A DNA stretch of 43,592 nucleotides, from NCBI GenBank assembly GCA_016875435.1, contig VGRE01000004.1:1-43592 (forward strand), in the 5' to 3' direction. The notes beneath the pieces are model-generated. The model saw nothing but the letters and a program-made list of their open reading frames with translations. It made no database searches and was not told where the DNA came from. This document shows, one piece after another, positions 18,768 through 28,794 of this stretch; within the stretch, counting starts at the first letter, position 1, and every line of letters begins with the position of its first letter. The position numbers were made by a program, and so were the translations under genes. The stretch is from Deltaproteobacteria bacterium (GTDB lineage Bacteria > Myxococcota_A > UBA796 > SXON01).

Positions 18768-19514
18768 GTGATCATCACGCTCGCGCTGGCCTGGTCCCAG
18801 GACGCCCCGGCGGAGCCGCCCCCGGCCCCCATCGCGGTGGGCGACGACGAGGTCGACGAGACGGTCATCGTCACCGGCGAGGCCGCCGTGCTGCGCGCTC
18901 GCGACGAGCTGGTGCTGAAGCTGCGCGGCGAGGGCTACGTGCGCCACGAGCGCGACGGCGAATACACCGTCTTCAAGAACGACACGCCCTACTTGCCCCA
19001 GGTGTGGCTCCACGACGACGGCTGGCTCCAGCTCAAGGCCCAGCCGCCGCGGGTTCACTCGCCGGGGCACAGCTTCGCCAACCAGGGCAGCCCGCTCAAC
19101 TACCTGTGGTGCATCCCCACCCTGATGACCGCTTGCGTGTCGGTGGGCAGCGCCGCTCTCGGCCCGCGCCAGTTGCAGACGGCGAGAGAAGACGTGGTCG
19201 ACGCCACCCGCCCCGAGGTGCAGAAGCTCAACGACGCGGTGGTGCGGCAACACCTCGCGCAGCGGCTCTACAAGGACATCCCCGCCGACCTCGAACGCAT
19301 CTGGGGCGACCAGGCCGCTCCCGCGATCGACCGGCGGCGCACGCTGTTCCTATACTGGGACAGCCGCACCGAGACCGACGCCGGCATGGCCGCCAAGGAG
19401 GCCATCCGCGCCTTCATGAAAGGCGTGGTGCAGCAAAGCGCCGATCCCTACACGCCCGGGGAGCTAGAGGCGCTCAACGGCGCGCGGCAGACGGGAAACC
19501 CGCTCGTCCTCTAG
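18768..19514 (+). CDS. Hypothetical secreted/membrane protein
   Basis: Long ORF with coding-like composition; shares CTAG stop with the convergent 19511 gene. Confidence 0.6.
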   Translation: MIITLALAWSQDAPAEPPPAPIAVGDDEVDETVIVTGEAAVLRARDELVLKLRGEGYVRHERDGEYTVFKNDTPYLPQVWLHDDGWLQLKAQPPRVHSPGHSFANQGSPLNYLWCIPTLMTACVSVGSAALGPRQLQTAREDVVDATRPEVQKLNDAVVRQHLAQRLYKDIPADLERIWGDQAAPAIDRRRTLFLYWDSRTETDAGMAAKEAIRAFMKGVVQQSADPYTPGELEALNGARQTGNPLVL

Positions 19515-20530
19515 CCCTCCCACACCACGCCCACGCTGGCGAGGGTGAAGCCCGCGGCGGCGGAGTTCAGCAAGAGCTTCATGCCCGGCTTGATGGTGCC
19601 GTCGTCGACGAGGTGGCGCAGCGCGATCGGCACCGCCGATGCCTCGGTGTTGGCGTAGATCGAGTGCAGTTGCGGGACCCGCGACGCCGGGACGCCGAGG
19701 GCCAGCGCCACCTCCCGGAGAATGCGATCCGAGGGCTGGTGCGACACGAACACGTCGACCTCGTCGACCGTCCAGCCGAAGCGGGCGCAGGCCCGCCGCA
19801 CGTGGTCGGGCACCAGCTCCGCGAGCGCAAAGAGCGCCGAGCCCGCCGAGCGGAACACGCCGAAAACGGGAGCGCGGCAGAGAGGGTGGTGCTGCGGGTA
19901 GCCCTCGGAGTAACTGCCCACGATGCGGCCACCTCGCGCGTAGGGGGTGCGTCCCACGAGCATGGCGGTGGCGCCGTTGCCGATGGTCAGCCCAGCCGCG
20001 AGCTGGTCGAGGTCGGCGATGCTCTGGATGTCGAAGCCGATGAAGCCCTCCGACAGCGAGGCGGTGCTCACCAGGCCCTGGGTCCAGCTCGGTTCGATGG
20101 CGGCGCGGCCGCGAAGGGACTCGATGGCCACGAGCGGCCCGGCGCAGGCAGAGACGACGTCGTAACAGGCCGCCTGCACCACCCCGAGTCGCCAGGCGAT
20201 CTCGGTCGCGACGCTCGGCTCGAAGTATTCGCGGACGATCGACGAGTAGGTGACGCTGTCGAGCGCGTTTACGGCCACGCCCTGCTCTTCCAGCAACGAG
20301 CGCGCCACGTTGCTCGCGTGCATGCCGGCCGCGTAGCGCTCGTCCACCTGCACGTGCCGCACGACCGTGCCGCAGGTGTTGAACACGAAGCGCATGGTGC
20401 GCTCCACTCGCCGCCACTGGGCGTCGTCGCCCTTGAAGTTCTCCCGGACCAGCGCCACGATGTCGTCGTTGGTTCGGCGGGTACTCGGCAGCTGCAGCGC
20501 CGGCAGCGACAGGTAGAGCGGATGTGCCAT
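19511..20530 (-). CDS. Beta-ketoacyl-ACP synthase III-like protein
   Basis: VVSACAGPLVAIESL (Cys), VSHQPSDRIL (His), YANTEASAVPIAL (Asn). Confidence 0.85.
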   Translation of the reverse strand: MAHPLYLSLPALQLPSTRRTNDDIVALVRENFKGDDAQWRRVERTMRFVFNTCGTVVRHVQVDERYAAGMHASNVARSLLEEQGVAVNALDSVTYSSIVREYFEPSVATEIAWRLGVVQAACYDVVSACAGPLVAIESLRGRAAIEPSWTQGLVSTASLSEGFIGFDIQSIADLDQLAAGLTIGNGATAMLVGRTPYARGGRIVGSYSEGYPQHHPLCRAPVFGVFRSAGSALFALAELVPDHVRRACARFGWTVDEVDVFVSHQPSDRILREVALALGVPASRVPQLHSIYANTEASAVPIALRHLVDDGTIKPGMKLLLNSAAAGFTLASVGVVWEG

Positions 20531-21400
20531 CTAGCGGCGTTCCGCGATGAACATCGCCGCTGGGAACAGCGGCTCGCAGTGGTCGCAGTCGAGCGCCACG
20601 AGGAAACGATCTCCGGGCGTGGCCGCGGCGATGGGCAGCGGCGCGTCGACCCGCACCTCGCCGCCAGTGGGGACGGAGTCGGCGCCGTCGAGGAGGCTCG
20701 CCAGCTCGTCCCAGGTCGCGCTTCCGCCGCCCGCAAGCGGTACGGAAGCCATAAAGGTGGCGTTGGCCGAGTCGAAGCGGCCGCCCGCGCTGGAGGCGGT
20801 GAGCTGGTGCCAGTCCACCAGGTCGCCGTCACCGATCGGGACCGCAGGCACCTCGAGCGCGGCGGTGGCGGCGAGCGCGCTCATCCCGTCCACCACGTCG
20901 TAGGCCTCGTCGGACCGGTCGACGGCCTCGCTCCCCTCCACCCAGACCGCGAGCCGTATGCTGTCCTCGACGTCGCGGAGCACGAGCAAGAAGGGGCTCC
21001 CCGGCGTGAGGTGGGTCGGCTTCAAGGCGGGGGTGCGGTCCTCGAACTCCGAGACGCGCGCCGAGCTGTAGGGACCCCTGTCACTCTCCCACCCGTACAG
21101 TTGCACCATCTCCTGGGTGAGGCCGTCGCGCACGAGCGCCAGGGCGAGCTCCTCGATGGAAAGGTCTTGTGCCCGGATGAACTCGACCCCGTAGGTTTCC
21201 GTCGTGGCGCTGAAGGGGCGCCCTAGCCAGTCGGTGGTGACCCCGCTCCAATCGAAGCCAGCGTCGTACTCCGCCGCGACGTAGAGGGGCGTGAAGCTGG
21301 GCACGAGCGACAGGGCCACGACGTCGTCGTCGGATAGCAAGACCCGCTCTTCGCCGGTATCGAGGCCCGCGTCGCAGGCCAGCAGGACCAGCCCGATCAC
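20531..21400 (-). CDS. Hypothetical lipoprotein
   Basis: MIGLVLLACDAG lipobox; start overlaps upstream gene stop (ATGA). Confidence 0.6.
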   Translation of the reverse strand: MIGLVLLACDAGLDTGEERVLLSDDDVVALSLVPSFTPLYVAAEYDAGFDWSGVTTDWLGRPFSATTETYGVEFIRAQDLSIEELALALVRDGLTQEMVQLYGWESDRGPYSSARVSEFEDRTPALKPTHLTPGSPFLLVLRDVEDSIRLAVWVEGSEAVDRSDEAYDVVDGMSALAATAALEVPAVPIGDGDLVDWHQLTASSAGGRFDSANATFMASVPLAGGGSATWDELASLLDGADSVPTGGEVRVDAPLPIAAATPGDRFLVALDCDHCEPLFPAAMFIAERR

Positions 21401-22734
21401 TCGGCCGGCCCGCCGAGGCTCTCGACGCCGTCGACGAAGCCGATGATGTGCCCGAACTCCACGTCGGCGCGCCAGTTCTGCACGCCGTCGGCGTCGATCT
21501 CGTTGATGAAGCCACCCGTGCCCCAGGCGATGAGCATGCTGCCATCGTCGTAGGGGATCACGTCGCCGAGCAGGGCGATCCAGTTGCCCTCGGGGCCGGC
21601 GTAGGTCCAGTCCTCGGTGTAGGTGCCCGCGGCGTCGTCGATCGCGTAGTGGCGCACGTAGGAGCGCGAATCGCCGTCGCGATTGTCGAACACGAACAAG
21701 CCCGTGTCGTCGCGCAGCGGCGCGTGCTGGTGCTCGAAGGCCGTGCCCGAGGCCAGCGCCAGCGACGAGCCCTCGCCTCCGAGCGTCCAGAGGATCTCGC
21801 CCGTGGCGCGGTCGACCTCCATCACCATCGACTCGTTGCGCACCGACACGAGGTAGACGCCACGCTCGGCGTCGTACTCGATGGTGTTGCAGTGCAGCCA
21901 GTCCTCGCCCTGCGGGTAGAAGCCCCTAGAGAGCTCGTCGGGCGGCGTCCAATCGTCCCACGCGTTCCACACCTCCGATACCAGCGCGCCCGACTCGTCG
22001 ATCTCCACCACCGAGTCGCCCACGACCACGCGGCCGTCGCCGTACTCGCGCACGTCGATCTTGAGGTAGGCGTACCCGCCCTCGGGGAGTTCCACGAAGT
22101 CGTGGTGGGAAAGCTCGGCGGGAATTTCCTGCGCGTCGGTGCCGTCGAGGCTCACGCGGTAGATGGCGCCACGGTCTATGGAGCGATCCTCGTCGAAGCG
22201 GTTGAACAGGACGGCGGTGCCATCGAGCGAGAGGCGCGCGCGCGTGTAGACGTCATCGCTCCCGCCCTCCCACCACCAGGTGTATCGGCCCTCGCCGTCG
22301 AGACCGACCACGAAGGGGTGGTCGCTGAACACCGGCGCGATCAGGTTGCCCCCGTGCGTCCGCTTGCCGCTTGCGGTGAACGTGGGAAGGCTCGGCGACG
22401 CCGCGCCCGACTCGATCTCCACGTCGACGCTGGCGAACTCGCCGCCAGCGGTCGCGGTGACGGTGCGGAGGTGCCACACGCTCGCGGCCGGGACGCCGGC
22501 CACCACGATACGGTGCTCGGTGCCGGCCTCGGTCTCGCTGGCCGTGCGCCGCCCGTAGTCCTCGCCGGGGCCGAACTCCACCCAGCCGGTGCCCGCCTCG
22601 TCGCTCGTCCACGTGACGGTGAAGACGGTTGGCACCACCTCGGAGCGCACCACGCTGACCTCGTAGTCGCCCGCGTCACCGGGCGTGCAGGCGAGGGAGC
22701 CGAGAAGGGAGAGGGCGAGCATCAGGCCGCGCAC
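21397..22734 (-). CDS. Arylsulfotransferase (ASST)-like lipoprotein, copy 1
   Basis: LLGSLACTPGD lipobox; fibronectin-like N-terminal part; YTWWWEGG, HHDFVELPEGGYAYL, DWLHCNTIEYD, EILWTLGGEGS, FEHQHAPLRDDTGLFVFDN. Confidence 0.82.
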   Translation of the reverse strand: MRGLMLALSLLGSLACTPGDAGDYEVSVVRSEVVPTVFTVTWTSDEAGTGWVEFGPGEDYGRRTASETEAGTEHRIVVAGVPAASVWHLRTVTATAGGEFASVDVEIESGAASPSLPTFTASGKRTHGGNLIAPVFSDHPFVVGLDGEGRYTWWWEGGSDDVYTRARLSLDGTAVLFNRFDEDRSIDRGAIYRVSLDGTDAQEIPAELSHHDFVELPEGGYAYLKIDVREYGDGRVVVGDSVVEIDESGALVSEVWNAWDDWTPPDELSRGFYPQGEDWLHCNTIEYDAERGVYLVSVRNESMVMEVDRATGEILWTLGGEGSSLALASGTAFEHQHAPLRDDTGLFVFDNRDGDSRSYVRHYAIDDAAGTYTEDWTYAGPEGNWIALLGDVIPYDDGSMLIAWGTGGFINEIDADGVQNWRADVEFGHIIGFVDGVESLGGPAE

Positions 22735-22837
22735 CTTAGCGCGGGTGCGTGCGAGCCGCGCCGCCGCCGGGTCCATGTTTTGCCAGGGCCGCCCGGCGTG
22801 GTGACGGTGCCGTGACATCGGCGTGTTTCCGTAGCCC

Positions 22838-23599
22838 ATGCGCATCGTCGATTCCTGCCTTCGCTTCGCGGCGGGCCTCCTGCTGATGGCGATCGCCGTG
22901 GTGGTCTTCGCCGTGGGCTGCACCCTGCTCCTGCCCTGGCGCGTGGCGCGCATCAAGCTCTGCAACCATTTTGGACACCTCGTCGGCCGCTCGATCCTCG
23001 CCGTCACCGGCACGCGCATCGTGGGCGACCCGCAGCCCGCCGCAGCGGCCCTCGGCCCGGCCATCTACGTGTCCAACCACACGTCGCCGCTCGACATCTT
23101 CCTGGGCATCTGGCTGGCACCGCTCGGCACCTGCGGCGTGGCCAAGAAGGAGGTGGTCTACTACCCGTTCTTCGGCCAGTTGTACCTCGTGTCGGGACAC
23201 CTCCGCATCGACCGGAAGGACCGCGGCAGCGCCATCGAGGCCCTCCGCGACACCGCCCGGCTCGTGCGCGACAACGGCCTCGGCATCTGGATCTGGCCCG
23301 AGGGCACGCGGTCGGCCGACGGGAGACTACGTAGCTTCAAGAAGGGTTTTGCACATATTGCCCTGGCGACGGGCTTGCCCGTGGTGCCCATCGCGGTGGA
23401 GGGCGCGCACCAGATCTGGAAGAAAAACAGCTTCCTCCTTCATCCCGGCGAGGTGCGGGTGACGGTGCTCCCGCCGATTCCCACCACCGCCTGGAAGCTC
23501 GACACCCTCGACGAGCACATCGCCGGCGTCCAGCAGGCCCTCAACGACGCGCTGCCGGCCGAACAGCAAGCGGAGATCGTGCCCGCTGCCGCGAAGTAG
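22838..23599 (+). CDS. plsC: 1-acyl-sn-glycerol-3-phosphate acyltransferase
   Basis: VSNHTSPLDIFLG (HX4D), WIWPEGTRSADGRLRSFKKGFAHIA. Confidence 0.92.
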   Translation: MRIVDSCLRFAAGLLLMAIAVVVFAVGCTLLLPWRVARIKLCNHFGHLVGRSILAVTGTRIVGDPQPAAAALGPAIYVSNHTSPLDIFLGIWLAPLGTCGVAKKEVVYYPFFGQLYLVSGHLRIDRKDRGSAIEALRDTARLVRDNGLGIWIWPEGTRSADGRLRSFKKGFAHIALATGLPVVPIAVEGAHQIWKKNSFLLHPGEVRVTVLPPIPTTAWKLDTLDEHIAGVQQALNDALPAEQQAEIVPAAAK

Positions 23600-23602
23600 C
23601 GG

Positions 23603-24967
23603 CTACTCGGCCGGTCCGCCGGCCATCGGCACGTGGGCCGCGAAGCCCGCCGCCACGCCGATCGACGCCGAGCCGGTCCATGTGGCCCGGCCCTCCGCGT
23701 CGAGGTCTTGCCAGGCGCCGCCGAGGCCCCAGGCCACGAGGAAACCATCGTCAACCAGTTCGACGTCGCCGAGGATCACCGACGAGTAGGCCCCATCGGC
23801 GTCGAAGCTCCATGTCTGCTCGGCGGTCATCGCGGACAGGTCGAGGGTGTACGCAACCGCCCGCGACGGCGACGCGCTGCCCTGGCCGCCGTTGTCGAAG
23901 ATCCACAGCGTGCCATCGCGGTAGGTGGGCGAGTGCGCGCGGGAGAAGGCCTCGGCGCGGCTGAGCTCGAAATCGCTGGCCTCGCCGCCAAGCATCCACT
24001 CCAACTCTCCCCGCTCGCGGTCGATGCGCATCACCGTCTTGAGCGCGTACGACGACATGAAGTAGGCGCCCTCGTCGGCGTTGTAGCTCAGGCCGTTGCA
24101 GTGGATCCAGTCGAGGCCGAAGGAGTAGTAGCCAGAGTCGTCGACCTCGTTGGCCGTCATGGGAAGACTGTCCCAGGCCGTCCACACCACCACCGCGTCG
24201 GTCGCCGCGTCGCCCCCGGGCGGGATCTCGACGATCGCGTCGCCCACGATGGACCGGCCGTCCACCTCGCGGACGTCCATCATGCAGTACGCGAGGGTGC
24301 CGTCCTCGTGCTCCAGGAAGTCGTGGTGCGCGTTGGGGGTCACCGTGGTCTCGAGCAACTCCCCCGTCCACGCCACCCGGTAGATGGCGCCCAGTTCCTC
24401 CTCCCGGTCGTACGAGGCGGAGGAGTAGAGGATGCCGCGCCCATCGCGACTCAATGCCACCTGCGTCGGCATGAAGTTGGCGTTGTCGTCGCGCTGCCAC
24501 CACGTGGGGTTGCCCTTGCGGTCGTAGAGGATCACCGAGGTGTCGGAGCCCACCGTGTTGGTGAGCACGAAACCACGGCCGGCGCCCACCGGCTCCGCGC
24601 TCTCCACGCTGAGCACCGGGAGGTCGTTCGGCATCGATCCGGTCCGAATCACCCGGTCGCCGCTCGACACCGTCTCGCCGTCGATCTCGCTGATGGCGCG
24701 CCAGTGAATGGCGGTGCCCCCCGGCATGCCGGCCACGGCCACGGCGTGCTCGGTGCGCGTGCCCGCCAGCTCCACGCGCTCCCCGTAGTGGTTGCCGGTG
24801 CCCCACTCCACGCGCGAGGTGCCCGGGACGTCGGTGCTCCACCGCACCGTCATCGCGGTGGGCATCGCGTCGGAGATGCTGGCCTCGGCCTCGAAATCGA
24901 CGCTGGCAGTGTCGTCGCCGGGTTCGCAGCCCAGCGTGAAGAGGCCCAGGAGCATGGCGCCGCGCAC
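23603..24967 (-). CDS. Arylsulfotransferase (ASST)-like lipoprotein, copy 2
   Basis: LFTLGCEPGDD lipobox; NPTWWQRDDN, HHDFLEHEDGTLAYC, LDWIHCNGLSYN, ELEWMLGGEAS, RAHSPTYRDGTLWIFDNG; same ...GGPAE* end as copy 1. Confidence 0.82.
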   Translation of the reverse strand: MRGAMLLGLFTLGCEPGDDTASVDFEAEASISDAMPTAMTVRWSTDVPGTSRVEWGTGNHYGERVELAGTRTEHAVAVAGMPGGTAIHWRAISEIDGETVSSGDRVIRTGSMPNDLPVLSVESAEPVGAGRGFVLTNTVGSDTSVILYDRKGNPTWWQRDDNANFMPTQVALSRDGRGILYSSASYDREEELGAIYRVAWTGELLETTVTPNAHHDFLEHEDGTLAYCMMDVREVDGRSIVGDAIVEIPPGGDAATDAVVVWTAWDSLPMTANEVDDSGYYSFGLDWIHCNGLSYNADEGAYFMSSYALKTVMRIDRERGELEWMLGGEASDFELSRAEAFSRAHSPTYRDGTLWIFDNGGQGSASPSRAVAYTLDLSAMTAEQTWSFDADGAYSSVILGDVELVDDGFLVAWGLGGAWQDLDAEGRATWTGSASIGVAAGFAAHVPMAGGPAE

Positions 24968-25061
24968 CTTAGCCCAGGGACGCGCGACTCGCAGCGGGAC
25001 TCAACGCCCGAGAGGCCGATGGCTGCCACCTTGCCGACGCCGAGCCACCTGCCACCGATGG

Positions 25062-25073
25062 CGGTTCGAACCG
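25062..25073. promoter_or_regulatory. Candidate operator palindrome CGGTTCGAACCG
   Basis: Perfect 12-bp palindrome in the divergent intergenic region between the ASST copy 2 and GGDEF genes. Confidence 0.3.
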
Positions 25074-25181
25074 TGAGATGGCACGCGACGACCAAAATGT
25101 TTCGCGTGCGCCACCCTCCGCCGGCGTACTGGGCCGCCGCGCTCACGCCCGGCTCGCCCCTGTCCGATCTCCCGATCACCC

Positions 25182-26510
25182 ATGCCCAGGTACCAAATCA
25201 GCAGTCACCCGGGTGCGCCGCGCGTGGCCGCGCTGGATGCCGACGCGGCGAGCGCGCAGGGGCTGGTGCAGGTGCTCGAAGACGCCGGGTTCGCCGCCCG
25301 GGCGGTGCTCACCCCGGAGGGACTCGCCAACCTCGTGCTCGAGTGGCATCCGCACGTTGTGATCATCGCCGAGGCGGCCACCAGCATCCTACGGGCCGTC
25401 CGCGCCGCCGGCGGCAGCGCGCAGGTGGTCATCCTGGGCGAGACCGTTCCTGACGCCAGCATGCTCGCCGCCTTCGGCGTACACGCCTGGGGCAGCCGCT
25501 CCGATCCGCCGGCCCGCCTGCTCGCCACCATCGAGTCGGCCACTCGGCGCCAGCGCGAGGTGGCGGGTCTCCATCGCCAGCGGGCGGGCCTGCAGCGCAT
25601 CCTCGACGTGAGCCCGAGGCTGAACACCCTCCGCTCCCCGGCCGAGTTCTGCCGGGTGTCGATGGAGGCCTTCGCACGCACCGTGGATCCCGATGGCACG
25701 GAGACCAGCGGCATCTTCGCCATCCAGACACAGCACCCGCGGCACACCCAGTACTACGGCGGGGGGCGCTGGAGCCGGGTGACGGGCGAGCTCGACCTCC
25801 CCGACGACGTGGTGGACGCCATTGCGAAGGCGATGGGCGAGAAGGCGCCGATCGTCCACGGCGAGGGCTGGGTGATGATCGCGGTCAACGGTGGCGAGCA
25901 CGCGCGCGGTGCCTTGGTGATCGACGGTGCCTCAGTGCCCGTGGAGCTCGACGAGATGTGCGCCGTGTTCGGCAACCTGCTCGGCCAGGCGCTCGCCAAC
26001 ATCGTGCTGTTCAACCGCGCCACCCTCGACGGCCTCACCGGGCTATTCAACCGGGCTTTCGGCCTTCAGCGCCTGCTGGAGACGCTCTCGATGGCTGCGC
26101 GGGCCTCCTCCGACACGGCGGTGCTGTTGGTGGACGTCGATCACTTCAAGCAGGTGAACGATCGCTACGGCCACGCCACCGGCGACCGCGTGCTCGCGGG
26201 GGTGGCGCAGACCATTCGCTCTTGCTGTCGCGACACAGACATCGCCGCGCGCCTTGGCGGCGAGGAGTTCATGGTGGTGTTGCCGCGCACCGACGAGCGC
26301 TCGGCGGGCGTGGTCGCCGAGCGCCTGAGGCGGTCCATCGAGGGCTGGCGAAGTGGCACCGACGCCCACGGCCTGCACGTGTCGGTGAGCATCGGCGTGG
26401 CGGCGGCCGAGCCCGGCGAGCGCGACGCCCTGCGGCTGGTTGAGCGCGCCGACGACGCGCTCTACGTGGCCAAGCGGGAGGGTCGCAACCGCGTGATGCG
26501 CGCCGGCTAG
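25182..26510 (+). CDS. Diguanylate cyclase with degenerate receiver-like N-terminus
   Basis: ARLGGEEFMVVLP active site preceded by RDTD (I-site-like RxxD); N-terminal REC-like fold sequence lacking a clear phospho-acceptor Asp. Confidence 0.9.
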   Translation: MPRYQISSHPGAPRVAALDADAASAQGLVQVLEDAGFAARAVLTPEGLANLVLEWHPHVVIIAEAATSILRAVRAAGGSAQVVILGETVPDASMLAAFGVHAWGSRSDPPARLLATIESATRRQREVAGLHRQRAGLQRILDVSPRLNTLRSPAEFCRVSMEAFARTVDPDGTETSGIFAIQTQHPRHTQYYGGGRWSRVTGELDLPDDVVDAIAKAMGEKAPIVHGEGWVMIAVNGGEHARGALVIDGASVPVELDEMCAVFGNLLGQALANIVLFNRATLDGLTGLFNRAFGLQRLLETLSMAARASSDTAVLLVDVDHFKQVNDRYGHATGDRVLAGVAQTIRSCCRDTDIAARLGGEEFMVVLPRTDERSAGVVAERLRRSIEGWRSGTDAHGLHVSVSIGVAAAEPGERDALRLVERADDALYVAKREGRNRVMRAG

Positions 26511-28141
26511 GCGAGGAGAGCGTGTACCCTCGCGGGGAGATCGCTGTCGGCCAGCGGATCGTAGCCGCGAGCGCCGTACGCGGCGAGGTGGGCACCCGCC
26601 GCTGCCACGCGCGAATCCGTCTCGAGCGACAACAGTCGCGACTGCACCGCCACGCGAAGCTCTTCCACCACCTGCCGGAAGTACCAGCTCGCCTCGCTCT
26701 CCGGCCGCGCGACCACGGCGTCCCACCGGGCGCGGATGGCGGCGAGATCGCCGAGCTGCGCGTCCAGCACCGCGAACATCGGCGCGTGGAGTCCGAGCCG
26801 CTGGCTGTCGCGCAGGAGCTGCGCGCAGAGCACCCCGTGGCCACCCTCCCAGGCCTCGACGACGATGCTGTCGCGGAGAAGCCGCGGCAACGCGCTGAAG
26901 TCCTCGATCGCGCCGTTCCCGCCCAGCACCTCGATGGCGTCGCGCACCCCGGCGGGGCAGGTGAGCGCCGTCCAGATCTTGTTGAGGTTCAACAGCATCC
27001 GCAGGGCCCCGGGCTCGTCGGCGGCGGCGCGCCCGGAGGCCACGCGGTCGGCCATGTCGGCGAGCCAGAAGGTCGACGCGCGGGCGGCGCAGGCCTCGGT
27101 CCACAGCCGCGCGAGAATGTTGCGGATCACCGCGAAATCCCTGATGGGCCGCCCGAATGCCCCGCGGTGGCGGGCGTAGCCCTCGGCCTCGCGCCAGGCG
27201 CGCTGGAGCATCCCGCACGCCACCACCGCGTTGTAGAGGCGCGACGTGTTGAGCACGATCTCCACCGTCCGGCGGAAGTCACCCACGCGCCAGCCCTCCG
27301 CCCCCTCCAAGTCGATCTCCGCGCTTGCCATCGACCGCGTGCCCAGCTTGTACTTCAGGCGTCGAATGCGGAATTCGTTGGGCGTGCCGTCGGCCTTGAA
27401 CCGGGGCACGGCGTAGGCACCGAGCCCGGCCGTCCCGTCGCGGGCCCCCTCGGGACGCGCGGTCACCAGGAACAGGTGGGCGTCGGCCACCGAGCAGAAC
27501 CACTTCTCGCCGGTGATGCGCCAGCGGTCCCCATCAAGTCGCGACACCACAGCATTTGAGCCCACGTCGGAGCCACCCTGCACCTCGGTGAGAAACTGCG
27601 AGCCGTGAAAGTGCGTGTCGTAGTCGGGATCGTAGAGGCGCGCGAGCCAGGCCTCGGCCATCGCCGGCGACACGTCGCCCGGCGCGCTCGACCCCTCGGC
27701 CCGAGCCGCCTGCAGGATCTTGATGAGCCCGGCGGTACAAGCCCAGGGGCAGGTGTGCCCGGCCTCGCCGTCCTGGCCGAGCAGGTACACGTGTGCGAGC
27801 GTGTCGAACTCGCGACCAGGCGTGGCGTAGTTCCCCATCAGGCCGGTGGCGTAGGCCAACCTTCCGATGCGGTGATACCCGGGGTGGAAGACCACCTGCT
27901 CGGTGCGGTTGCCCGAGCCGTCGTAACGGCCGAGCCGAGGCAGGTTCTCGTCGCGGTTGGTCTCGCGGGCGAGGACGTCGATCTCGCCTGACACCAGCGC
28001 GCCGAAACGGTGCGGCGCCGTAGTGTCGCGACCGTAGCGCGCGAGGAGGGCGCGGAAGTGGGGGTCGGCGCCGAGGGCGTTGGCGCCGAGTTCGGCGTTC
28101 CAGGCATCGAAGGCGGCGCGGGCGGCGGCGGGAGCGTCCAT
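26507..28141 (-). CDS. AidB-like acyl-CoA dehydrogenase family protein
   Basis: GSQFLTEVQGGSDVGSNAV, WRITGEKWFCSVADAHLFLVTARPEGA, IEVLGGNGAIEDF, VVEAWEGGHGVL. Confidence 0.9.
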   Translation of the reverse strand: MDAPAAARAAFDAWNAELGANALGADPHFRALLARYGRDTTAPHRFGALVSGEIDVLARETNRDENLPRLGRYDGSGNRTEQVVFHPGYHRIGRLAYATGLMGNYATPGREFDTLAHVYLLGQDGEAGHTCPWACTAGLIKILQAARAEGSSAPGDVSPAMAEAWLARLYDPDYDTHFHGSQFLTEVQGGSDVGSNAVVSRLDGDRWRITGEKWFCSVADAHLFLVTARPEGARDGTAGLGAYAVPRFKADGTPNEFRIRRLKYKLGTRSMASAEIDLEGAEGWRVGDFRRTVEIVLNTSRLYNAVVACGMLQRAWREAEGYARHRGAFGRPIRDFAVIRNILARLWTEACAARASTFWLADMADRVASGRAAADEPGALRMLLNLNKIWTALTCPAGVRDAIEVLGGNGAIEDFSALPRLLRDSIVVEAWEGGHGVLCAQLLRDSQRLGLHAPMFAVLDAQLGDLAAIRARWDAVVARPESEASWYFRQVVEELRVAVQSRLLSLETDSRVAAAGAHLAAYGARGYDPLADSDLPARVHALLA

Positions 28142-28176
28142 CGCCCCGCCGCTATCCGGGTGAGATGCCCCGCGCG

Positions 28177-28734
28177 CTAGGCCGGGGGACGGACGTAGCA
28201 GATGCGCTCGCCCTCGTGGTCGCGCTCCACGCTCACGGTGCCCGAGGGCCGGGTGACGCTCACCACCTCGCGCAGCAGCTTGCCCTCGCGCTTCATGTTC
28301 ATCACCGTCACCGAGTCACCCGGCGACAGCGACACCAGCGCGCCGATCGCCGGGTTGTCCGCCACCAGCATGAAGCCGGGCGAGTTCGCCACCTCGTCCT
28401 CGCGTCCCTCGGTGGGGTCGTAGGTCATCACGTTGGCGCCGCCGCTCCACACGCCGCCGTCCACCGTGCTGGTACACAGCGAACGCTGCCCCCCCTTCTG
28501 CACCCGCAGGCGCACGTCTCCGCCCCGCAACCCGGACCAGTCCAGGCGCGTGCTCTCGTCGTCGATGTCCACGGAGAGCACGCTGGCGTCGCGCGGATCG
28601 ATGCCGTAGCGCTCGAGCGCCATCTCCGCGCCCATGAGGTCGGGAAGGGCGGCATACACCTGGCGGCCGCCCCGCGTGGCGCGTACCTCCACCTCGGGCA
28701 TCTCGATTTCAAGGGAAAGGGCGGCAAGGAACAT
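28177..28734 (-). CDS. Hypothetical protein
   Basis: ORF with coding-like composition between convergent/divergent genes. Confidence 0.55.
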   Translation of the reverse strand: MFLAALSLEIEMPEVEVRATRGGRQVYAALPDLMGAEMALERYGIDPRDASVLSVDIDDESTRLDWSGLRGGDVRLRVQKGGQRSLCTSTVDGGVWSGGANVMTYDPTEGREDEVANSPGFMLVADNPAIGALVSLSPGDSVTVMNMKREGKLLREVVSVTRPSGTVSVERDHEGERICYVRPPA

Positions 28735-28794
28735 GGGGAGCCTCTCTCACCCTCTGGATCGGATGCCGCACCCCGCGACGTTAGAGCAGCCGGC

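Noticed and set aside
25062-25076. GGTTCGAACC resembling a tRNA T-loop
   Set aside because: No cloverleaf, anticodon arm or acceptor stem can be built around it; treated as a palindrome only.
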